18,198 bases of DNA. Origin: Alphaproteobacteria bacterium (GTDB taxonomy: Bacteria; Pseudomonadota; Alphaproteobacteria; JAEULC01). The DNA is taken from NCBI GenBank assembly GCA_020851015.1, contig JADZDN010000449.1, forward strand, positions 1-18,198, in the 5' to 3' direction. The translations under genes and the position numbers were made by a program. Below the pieces are notes generated by a model. It worked only from the letters and a program-made list of their open reading frames with translations. It was not told the DNA's origin and did no database searches. Positions 1 to 6,038 of the stretch are shown piece after piece. How positions within the stretch are numbered: the stretch's first letter is position 1; each line of letters starts with the position of its first letter.

Positions 1-23
1 CCCCCTCCCGCAAGGGGAGGGGG
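1..23. terminator. GC-rich perfect hairpin at the left edge
   Basis: Bases 1-9 are the exact reverse complement of bases 15-23, around a 5-base GCAAG loop. The stem is almost pure C/G and is not followed by a T-tract. Such C-rich/GCAAG/G-rich hairpins are common between genes in GC-rich proteobacteria. Here it could end transcription of a gene lying left of the window or be an interspersed repeat. The terminator role is inferred. Confidence 0.45.
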
Positions 24-121
24 GACTGGAAAAAGGTGTCCCGGCCCGCGCGAAACTCGTCAAACGCCCGAACGGCGCCGGCTTTCGTGCAATTCGTCAA
101 GTGCTCAGCCGGACAGCCTTG

Positions 122-198
122 GGCTTGACCCGGGCATCCACGCCTCGTCCTGCCGCTGATCCGGCGTGGATGGCCGGCTCGGAGGCCGGCCATGACGA
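122..198. repeat. REP-like interspersed palindrome (two nested hairpins)
   Basis: A 15-base arm at 130-144 pairs with 163-177 with a single mismatch at 173. The inner 10 bases, 135-144 and 163-172, are perfect. A second hairpin overlaps it: 172-178 pairs perfectly with 185-191 around a 6-base loop. The wording (CTTGACCCGGGCATCCACG, then GTGGATGGCCGGC and GGCCGGCCATGACG) matches palindromic intergenic repeats I know from alphaproteobacteria such as Bradyrhizobium relatives. It lies just before the racemase-family gene. It also explains why the in-frame codons upstream of 230 are not real protein. Copy number cannot be judged from one window. Confidence 0.65.
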
Positions 199-229
199 AA
201 ATGCAAGAACGCGGCGCAGGGAGAACGCC

Positions 230-1405
230 ATGCCGCGCATCGAGGCGGTCGATTTCTTCTACCTCGCCATGCCCCGCATCGAGGATATCGGCGACGGCAG
301 CCAGGATGCCTGCCTGGTGCGCGTCGCGGTGGGCGGACAGCTTGGCTGGGGCGAGTGCGAGGCGGCGCCGCTGCCCACGATCGCTGGCCTCGTCTGCCCG
401 ATGTCGCATTCCGCCTGCCATCCCGTCCTCGACTCGGTGCTGGGCGAGAATCTCGACGGACCGGCCGACCTGACGCGCATCGGCGACAAGGTGCGCGCCC
501 GGTCGCTGGACCTGCTGCAGGCCGACCATGTGCTGAGCGGCATCGACATGGCGTTGTGGGATGCGCTGGGCCGGCTGAAGGACGAGCCCGCATGGCGCTT
601 GCTGGGCTACCGCAAGTCCTGGACCAAGCTGCCCTATGCCTCGGTGCTGTTCGGCGACGATGCGCCGGAGACGCTGGCGAAGGCGCGCGCGATCCGCGCC
701 CGGGGCTTCCGCGCGGCCAAGTTCGGCTGGGGCCCGTTCGGCGCCGGCGCGCCGAAGGCCGATGTCGACCAGCTGCACGCCGCGCGCGAGGGGCTGGGCA
801 AGGACGGCGTGCTGCTGGTCGACGCCGGCACGGTATGGGTCGAGAACCTGCGCGCGGCCGAGAAGCGGCTGAAGGCGCTGGCGGCGGTGAAAGCCACCTG
901 GCTGGAGGAGCCGTTCGTGTCGGGGGCGCTCGCCGAATACCGCGCGCTGGCGCGCAAGTCGAAGGTCCGGCTGGCGGGCGGCGAAGGCGCGCATAATTTC
1001 CACATAGCGCGGCACATGATCGACCACGCGGGCATCGGCTTCGTGCAGATCGACGCGGGCCGCATCGGCGGCATCACCGTCGCCAAGCGCGTCGCCGACT
1101 ACGCGCGCGCCAAGGGCGTCACCTACGTCAACCATACCTTCACGTCGCACCTGGCGCTGAGCGCGTCGCTGCAGCCCTTCGCGGGGCTGCGGGACCACAA
1201 GATCTGCGAATACCCGCTGGAGGCGAAGGCCGTGGCGTTGGCGATCGCGAAGAACCGGATCGAGCGCGATTCCAACGGCGAGATCGCAGCACCCGATGCG
1301 CCGGGCCTGGGCATGACCGTCGATCCCGCGCGCATCAGGCCCTATCTGCGGGACGTGGAGATCAAGGTCGGCGGCAAGCCGCTCTATCGCACGCCGGCGA
1401 TCTAG
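230..1405 (+). CDS. Mandelate racemase/muconate lactonizing enzyme family protein (enolase superfamily)
   Basis: A 391-residue enolase-superfamily enzyme, probably a cytoplasmic Mg-dependent acid-sugar dehydratase, racemase or cycloisomerase; the substrate is unknown. An N-terminal capping domain (about 1-125) precedes the barrel. Expected metal ligands are visible: Asp198 (VDAG), Glu226 (LEEP) and Glu252 (GGEG). Asp275 (QIDAGRIGG) and His302 (NHTF) form the usual His-Asp dyad, and Glu327 matches the mandelate racemase C-terminal acid. On the second barrel strand the usual KxK reads K164-F-G, so the second lysine is absent. I chose ATG 230 because a purine-rich ribosome site (AGGGAGA) lies just upstream and the in-frame extension back to 101 is repeat DNA. 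The gene converges on gntK, and their stop codons share the palindrome CTAG. No operon partner is visible. Confidence 0.88.
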   Translation: MPRIEAVDFFYLAMPRIEDIGDGSQDACLVRVAVGGQLGWGECEAAPLPTIAGLVCPMSHSACHPVLDSVLGENLDGPADLTRIGDKVRARSLDLLQADHVLSGIDMALWDALGRLKDEPAWRLLGYRKSWTKLPYASVLFGDDAPETLAKARAIRARGFRAAKFGWGPFGAGAPKADVDQLHAAREGLGKDGVLLVDAGTVWVENLRAAEKRLKALAAVKATWLEEPFVSGALAEYRALARKSKVRLAGGEGAHNFHIARHMIDHAGIGFVQIDAGRIGGITVAKRVADYARAKGVTYVNHTFTSHLALSASLQPFAGLRDHKICEYPLEAKAVALAIAKNRIERDSNGEIAAPDAPGLGMTVDPARIRPYLRDVEIKVGGKPLYRTPAI

Positions 1406-1917
1406 CCCTGGCGCAGCGCAGCCGCGATCCGCGCGGCCAGCGCCTCGGGCGGCGCGGTCACGTCAACCACGATCGGCTTCTCGGCCGCGACCGGTTCCTC
1501 CAGCGTCGCGAACTGGCTGGGCAGCAGCGCGGCCGGCATGAAGTGGTTGCGCCGCGCGTCCATGCGTGCCTGGATGAGGTCGCGCGTCCCGCGCAGATAG
1601 GCTAGGCGCACATCGGCGCGCGGGCCGATCAGGACGTCGCGATAGGCGCGCTTCAGCGCCGAGCAGGCCACCACCATGCCCTGCCCCTCGTCGCGCGCGC
1701 GATCGATCGCGGCGGCGATGGCCGCGAGCCAGGGCAGGCGGTCGGCGTCGTCGAGCGGCAGGCCGCCCGACATCTTCGCCACGTTGGCGGGCGGGTGGAA
1801 CACGTCGCCCTCGTGGAACGGCGCCGCCAGCAGCTCGGCCAGGCGCTGTCCGACCGTGGTTTTGCCCGCGCCCGCCACGCCCATCAGCACGACGATCGGG
1901 CCGCGCCCCGCGGTCAT
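1402..1917 (-). CDS. gntK: Gluconokinase
   Basis: A 171-residue kinase that phosphorylates D-gluconate with ATP to 6-phospho-D-gluconate. The Walker A loop is at residues 13-20 (GVAGAGKT). The family signatures follow in order: HEGDVFHP (35-42), KMSGGLPLDDADRLPWL (48-64), CSALKRAYRD (85-94) and RNHFMPAALLPSQFATLEEP (123-142). The length is normal for the bacterial GntK/IdnK family. Its ATG overlaps the stop of gnd as ATGA, so it is probably translated by coupling and is the last gene of the DUF2817-gnd-gntK operon. The product is exactly the substrate of the gene before it, which supports both assignments. Identification at family level is secure; whether it serves gluconate import or glucose oxidation is not visible. 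Confidence 0.95.
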   Translation of the reverse strand: MTAGRGPIVVLMGVAGAGKTTVGQRLAELLAAPFHEGDVFHPPANVAKMSGGLPLDDADRLPWLAAIAAAIDRARDEGQGMVVACSALKRAYRDVLIGPRADVRLAYLRGTRDLIQARMDARRNHFMPAALLPSQFATLEEPVAAEKPIVVDVTAPPEALAARIAAALRQG

Positions 1918-3311
1918 GCCTGGCCGCCGTCGAGGTGGAACTTGCCTGGGCGGTCAAGGCGCTCGAAGCCGTGCTGGCCGAAGCGGTCGCGCTGGGCCTG
2001 GACCAGCACGGTCCACAGCCGCGTGTCGCCATAGGCGTCGTACCAGGCGAGGGCCGAGGCCATCGCCGGCATGGCGACGCCCTGCAGCGCGCCCGTCGCC
2101 ACCAGCCGGCGCAGATCGCCGACGCCCCGGGCGATGCGCTGGGCGATCGGCGGCGACAGCAGCAACGAAGGCGGCGCCGGGTCGGCGCGCCAGGCTTCGG
2201 CGATGGCGGCAAGGCAGTCCGCGCGCACGATGCAGCCCGCGCGCCAGACCCGCGCCACCGCGGCCAGGTCGGTCTGCCAGGCGTATTCCCGCGCGGCGGC
2301 CGCGATCAGCGCGAAACCCTGGGCATAGGCGATCAGCGTGGCGGCATCCAAGGCCGGCGCGATGGCGATAGCGGTATCGGCGGGCCTGGCCGACGGCAAT
2401 TGCGCCGGCCGCGCGGCCGCGATTTCACGACGCGCGGCGTCGAGCGCGCTGAGATGCCGCGCGACCACCGCCTCGGCCAGGGTCGGCGCCGGGACGCCGA
2501 GCGCCAGCGCCGCCTCGGTCGTCCATTGCCCGGTACCCTTCTGCCCGGCACGGTCGCTGATCACCTGCAATACCGGCTGGCCGGTCAAGGGGTCCCGCCG
2601 GCGCAGGAGCTCGGCCGTGATCTCGAGCAGGTAGGAGCGCATCGGGCCGTCGAGCCAGGACGCGACCTGTGCCGCGCATTCCGCGAGCCCCAGCCCCAGC
2701 AGGCGCTCCATCGCCACCCAGGCCTCGGCGATCAGCTGCATCACGGCATATTCGATGCCGTTGTGGACCATCTTGACGAAATGCCCGGCGCCTGCGCCGC
2801 CGAACCATCCCAGGCACGCCACGCCGTCGGCGCGGGCCGCGATCGAGTCCAGCAGCGGCCGGGCGCGGTCATACGCCGCGCGCGCGCCGCCCACCATGAT
2901 CGAGGCGCCGTGGCGCGCGCCCTCCTCGCCGCCGGAGATGCCGACGCCCAGGTAGTCGATGCCGCGCGCCTGCAAGGCCTCGGCGCGGCGCGCCGTGTCG
3001 CGGTAGTGCGAGTTGCCGCCGTCGAGCACGGCGTCGCCGCGCCCGAGCAGCGGCGCCAGCGCGTCGAGCACCGCATCGACCGGCTTGCCGGCATTGACCA
3101 TCAGGAGGACGCTGCGCGGCCGCTCCAGCTTCGCGACCAGCGCGTCCAGATCGGCCGCGGCGACAATCAGCCGGGACTCGCGCTGGAGGGATTGTGCGCG
3201 CGAGAGGTCCTGGTCGAACACCGCGACGGCGTGGCCCCGATCGGCCAGATTGGCCGCCAGGGCGCGGCCCATCGTGCCGACGCCGACGAGCCCGAGCGCC
3301 GCCGCCGTCAT
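1914..3311 (-). CDS. gnd: 6-phosphogluconate dehydrogenase, decarboxylating (long form)
   Basis: A 465-residue enzyme that oxidises and decarboxylates 6-phosphogluconate to ribulose 5-phosphate, close to the usual ~470 residues of the long dimeric form. It shows the Rossmann loop GVGTMG (10-15), DGGNSHYRDT (97-106), GVGISGGEEGARHG (122-135), catalytic Lys180 and Glu187 in KMVHNGIEY, the GQKGTGQWT loop (256-264), and Arg441/His447 in QAQRDRFGQH that hold the substrate phosphate. After the second beta strand it reads F-D-Q-D (32-35), where E. coli Gnd reads F-N-R-S. Asp at that position normally signals NAD rather than NADP use; this is inference. The ATG at 3311 overlaps the DUF2817 stop (ATGA) and its stop overlaps gntK. 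Upstream codons in the same frame are a shadow of the DUF2817 gene and are excluded. Confidence 0.95.
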   Translation of the reverse strand: MTAAALGLVGVGTMGRALAANLADRGHAVAVFDQDLSRAQSLQRESRLIVAAADLDALVAKLERPRSVLLMVNAGKPVDAVLDALAPLLGRGDAVLDGGNSHYRDTARRAEALQARGIDYLGVGISGGEEGARHGASIMVGGARAAYDRARPLLDSIAARADGVACLGWFGGAGAGHFVKMVHNGIEYAVMQLIAEAWVAMERLLGLGLAECAAQVASWLDGPMRSYLLEITAELLRRRDPLTGQPVLQVISDRAGQKGTGQWTTEAALALGVPAPTLAEAVVARHLSALDAARREIAAARPAQLPSARPADTAIAIAPALDAATLIAYAQGFALIAAAAREYAWQTDLAAVARVWRAGCIVRADCLAAIAEAWRADPAPPSLLLSPPIAQRIARGVGDLRRLVATGALQGVAMPAMASALAWYDAYGDTRLWTVLVQAQRDRFGQHGFERLDRPGKFHLDGGQA

Positions 3312-4393
3312 GCCCGCGCCAGGCCGGCCACGGCACGGTCGATCATGTCGAGCGCGCGCGCCAGCACTTTCTCCTTCCAGTCGTCCTTGTCCTGGTAGAA
3401 GGCATCGCGAATCTGACGTTTGATCGCTCGCCCCTCGGCCGAGCCGACATCGCCGTGATGATGCAGCCAGTTGTCGGCGCGCAAGGCCAGCATGACGTCG
3501 GGCACGGGCTGGGTTCCATACTCCAGCGCCATGCCGGTAACGGCGGTGTCTTTCAGCGTGCGTTCCAGCCCCTGGCCGAGCGTGCCGACGATCACGGCGG
3601 ATTTGGAATCGCCGCTTTCCGGCGCGGTCAGTTCCTTGCCATACCATTCGCGCGCCCGCGCGTGGGCGGGCGTGCCGGGTCGGTGCATGCAGATCGGCTC
3701 GCCATAGCCGTAAGGGCCGAGCCCGGTGTGCAGGTCGACGACGCCGACGGCGCGGCTGCGACCGATGAACCGCTCGGCCAGTTCGAGGAAGTGCCGTCGG
3801 GACCATGTCGGCGCCGCGCCGCCGAAGAAGACTCCTCCGGGATGACGGTATTGGCCGCCCTGCAACGCGCCCTGCAACGCGAACTGGCCGTGTTCACGCG
3901 CAAAATCCAGCAGCACCTTTTCCGTCGCGGCCCGCGATTCCGCCGTCCACTCCGGTGGCGCCACAGCATCGGCGATCGCGTCGTAGGCCGGGTTCTGAGG
4001 CAGCGGCTTGTCGAAGTCGACGAAGTTGCGGTTGAGGTCGACATTGTCCTCGGTCACCCGCCGGGTCCAGGCGAAACCGTGCGGATTGATCGCGTGGATC
4101 ACCAGCGCGCCCATGCCGTCGGGCAGCCGGCGCGGACCGGCGGCGGTGAGCCATCCGGCCTGGCAGCCCGAACCGCAATGGCCTTCGACCCCGTGCGTGG
4201 CGGAGATCAGCAGCAGCGCGCGCGCCGCGTCGGCCGGGCCGAACCAGGCGGCATCGATGCTGAGATCGCCTCCGTCCGGTCCTTTGCCGGGATGCGGCAG
4301 CGCGACCAGCCGAGCGCCAGCCGCCCGGGCGAGCCCGCGGAACTGGTCGCGGCCCCTGGCGTAGCTGGCGGGGAAATGCGCGGCTGCATTCAT
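3308..4393 (-). CDS. DUF2817 family protein, M14 carboxypeptidase-like fold
   Basis: A protein of 361 residues from this start, of the DUF2817 family, which resembles zinc carboxypeptidases of family M14. Visible elements are the HxxE metal pair in SATHGVEGH, NVDLNRNF (the Asn-Arg substrate motif), VVDLHTGLG (third zinc ligand His), and a late ALEYGT segment supplying a candidate catalytic glutamate. No signal peptide is seen, so it is probably cytoplasmic. The physiological substrate of the family is not established to my knowledge; a small peptide or N-acyl/amide conjugate is a guess. It is first in an operon with gnd and gntK, joined by an ATGA overlap. An in-frame ATG at 4420 would add 9 residues. 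I preferred 4393 because the family-like sequence begins there, but neither start has a strong ribosome site. Confidence 0.8.
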   Translation of the reverse strand: MNAAAHFPASYARGRDQFRGLARAAGARLVALPHPGKGPDGGDLSIDAAWFGPADAARALLLISATHGVEGHCGSGCQAGWLTAAGPRRLPDGMGALVIHAINPHGFAWTRRVTEDNVDLNRNFVDFDKPLPQNPAYDAIADAVAPPEWTAESRAATEKVLLDFAREHGQFALQGALQGGQYRHPGGVFFGGAAPTWSRRHFLELAERFIGRSRAVGVVDLHTGLGPYGYGEPICMHRPGTPAHARAREWYGKELTAPESGDSKSAVIVGTLGQGLERTLKDTAVTGMALEYGTQPVPDVMLALRADNWLHHHGDVGSAEGRAIKRQIRDAFYQDKDDWKEKVLARALDMIDRAVAGLARA

Positions 4394-4427
4394 GGCGGAA
4401 GGCCCCGGCTGTTCGATCATGACCGGC

Positions 4428-4457
4428 TTGGCAAAGACGGGCGGAAGCTAGCATATT
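4428..4457 (+). promoter_or_regulatory. Possible promoter for the TPR-kinase-enolase paralogue unit
   Basis: TTGGCA at 4428-4433 and CATATT at 4452-4457 are spaced by 18 bases in the short gap between divergent genes. This local A/T-rich patch stands out in GC-rich DNA. Transcription would begin about 4464, almost on the ATG at 4465, so the mRNA could be leaderless. This is consistent with the lack of a clear ribosome site. It is a pattern match only. Confidence 0.3.
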
Positions 4458-4464
4458 GGGCGGG

Positions 4465-5040
4465 ATGACGCGCAAGACGCTATGCGCCCTGCTGCTGGCC
4501 GCGGCCAGTGCCGGCGCGGGCTTGTTGGGCGGAGCGCCAGCCTGCCAGGCCGACCAGAAGGATTCGCGCCTGGTCGAGGTGTTCGATCAGCTCGGCCAGG
4601 CGCAGACGCTGCGCGAGGCGCTGCTGCTGGAATCGGCGGTCTGGCAGATCTGGGGCGAGATCGAGGACGACGACGTGGCCTTTCTCTATCGCCGCGGCGT
4701 CGAAGCCATGTCGGCGGATCGGCCGGACGATGCGCTGGGGTTCTTCACCGAGGTGACCAAGCGCGCGCCCGATTTCGCCGAGGGATGGAACAAGCGCGCG
4801 ACCGTGCTGTACCTGATGGGCGACTTCGCCGCCTCGGTCGTCGATGTGGAGCACACGCTGGCGCTGGAGCCGAAGCATTTCGGCGCCCTTTCCGGTCTTG
4901 GCATGATCTACCTGCAACTGGGCCGCGACGCGGCGGCGCTGAAAGCGTTCGAGGCGGCGCTCAAGGTTCATCCGTTTCTATCCGGCGCCCGCCAGCGCTC
5001 CAAGGAATTGCGCGACAAGCTCGGCGGCAAGCCGACGTGA
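4465..5040 (+). CDS. Exported TPR-repeat protein
   Basis: A 191-residue protein with a signal peptide: a positive start (MTRK), a hydrophobic stretch at about 6-24, and a likely cut after ACQA near residue 29. That predicts a periplasmic location. The rest is helical. Three tetratricopeptide repeats can be read at about 71-104, 105-138 and 139-172 (for example AEGWNKRATVLYLMGDFAAS and ALSGLGMIYLQLGRDAAALK), preceded by a Leu-rich helix (TLREALLLESAVWQIW). TPRs bind proteins; no enzymatic motif is present. ATG 4465 is preferred over an in-frame TTG at 4456. Its stop overlaps the GTG start of the next gene (GTGA). It is odd for an exported scaffold to be coupled to two apparently cytoplasmic enzymes, so the grouping may be transcriptional rather than functional. 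Confidence 0.85.
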   Translation: MTRKTLCALLLAAASAGAGLLGGAPACQADQKDSRLVEVFDQLGQAQTLREALLLESAVWQIWGEIEDDDVAFLYRRGVEAMSADRPDDALGFFTEVTKRAPDFAEGWNKRATVLYLMGDFAASVVDVEHTLALEPKHFGALSGLGMIYLQLGRDAAALKAFEAALKVHPFLSGARQRSKELRDKLGGKPT

Positions 5041-6038
5041 CCGCTCCGGACTGGCTGGCGACGGCGCTCCGGCGCATGGGACTGCTTGCGCCCGGCGCCG
5101 CGCTTGCGGCCGAGCCGCTGGCGGGCGGCGTGTCGTCCGACATCTGGCGGGTCGAGCTTGAAACCGGCCCGGCCTGCGTCAAGCGCGCGCTTTCGAAGCT
5201 GAAGGTCGCGGCCGACTGGCGCGCGCCGGTCGAGCGCAATGCCTACGAGGTCGAGTGGATGCGGGTGGCTGGCGCCGTGGTGCCGGATACCGTGCCGCGC
5301 CTTTTGGGCCATGATTCGGACAGCGGCTGCTTCGCGATGGGCTATCTCGACCCGGGCGAGTTTCCGCTGTGGAAGGCGCTGCTGCGCGCGGGCAAGGCCG
5401 AGCCCGCCACCGCGCGCGCGGTCGGCGGGCGCCTGGTGCGCATCCACGCGGCAACCGCCGGCAGGCCGGAAGTCGCCCGCGCCTTCGCCACCGACCACAT
5501 CTTCCATTCGATCCGGCTCGATCCCTACCTGCTGGCGACGGCGGAGAAGCATCCGGCGCTTGCGCTTGCCTTGCGCGCGGTCGTCGATGCCACGGCAGGA
5601 ACACGGCGCGCGCTGGTCCATGGCGACGTCAGCCCGAAGAACATCCTGGTCGGGCCGAAGGGACCGGTGTTCCTGGACGCTGAATGCGCGTGGTACGGCG
5701 ATCCCGCCTTCGACCTGGCGTTCTGCCTGAACCACCTGCTGCTGAAGTGCCTGTGGACGCCGTCGGCGCGCGACCAGTTCCTCGCCTGCTTCGCGGCGCT
5801 CGCCGAAGCCTATCGCGCGGGAATCGCGTGGGAGGCGCCGGCCGCGATGGAGGCGCGCACGGCCCGCCTGCTGCCGGGCCTGTTCCTGGCGCGCGTGGAC
5901 GGCAAGTCGCCGGTCGAATACCTGACCGCGGAGGGCGACAAGGACCGCGTGCGGCGGGTGGCGTCAACGCTTTTGCGCCAACCGGTCGAGCGCCTGGCCG
6001 ACATCGCGGCCGCCTGGAAGAAGGAATTGTCGCCGTGA
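5037..6038 (+). CDS. Aminoglycoside phosphotransferase (APH)-fold small-molecule kinase
   Basis: A 333-residue kinase-like protein of the APH/choline-kinase fold. A Gly/Ser loop (GGVSSDIW, 30-37) is followed by the ATP-lysine candidate Lys49 (CVKR). The Brenner-type catalytic motif HGDVSPKN gives Asp197 and Asn202, and FLDAECAWYGDP gives the metal-binding Asp214-x-Glu216. All catalytic residues are present, so it should be active and cytoplasmic. The substrate is unknown. Nothing indicates drug resistance, and housekeeping members phosphorylate amino alcohols, sugars or methylthioribose. The GTG start at 5037 overlaps the TPR gene stop, and its own stop overlaps the start of the enolase paralogue (GTGA at both ends), implying coupled translation. 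A later ATG (residue 14) is a less likely start. Context suggests its phosphorylated product feeds the following enolase-like enzyme. Confidence 0.85.
   Translation: MTAPDWLATALRRMGLLAPGAALAAEPLAGGVSSDIWRVELETGPACVKRALSKLKVAADWRAPVERNAYEVEWMRVAGAVVPDTVPRLLGHDSDSGCFAMGYLDPGEFPLWKALLRAGKAEPATARAVGGRLVRIHAATAGRPEVARAFATDHIFHSIRLDPYLLATAEKHPALALALRAVVDATAGTRRALVHGDVSPKNILVGPKGPVFLDAECAWYGDPAFDLAFCLNHLLLKCLWTPSARDQFLACFAALAEAYRAGIAWEAPAAMEARTARLLPGLFLARVDGKSPVEYLTAEGDKDRVRRVASTLLRQPVERLADIAAAWKKELSP

Noticed and set aside
101..229. In-frame 43-residue N-terminal extension of the racemase-family protein
   Set aside because: It is made of the REP-like palindrome, has low-complexity Arg/Ala-rich content, and a good ribosome site lies directly before ATG 230.
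1935..3398. 487-codon plus-strand open frame opposite gnd
   Set aside because: Arg/Gly/Gln-rich shadow of a gene with strong family identity, a product of GC-rich antisense frames.
3312..3806. Extended N terminus of 6-phosphogluconate dehydrogenase
   Set aside because: These codons are the DUF2817 gene read in another frame. The Rossmann fold starts right after the ATG at 3311, and that ATG makes an ATGA junction.
5037..6038. Antibiotic-resistance aminoglycoside kinase
   Set aside because: The fold and catalytic motifs match the broad APH/choline-kinase superfamily only. The operon context is metabolic and no mobile element is near.
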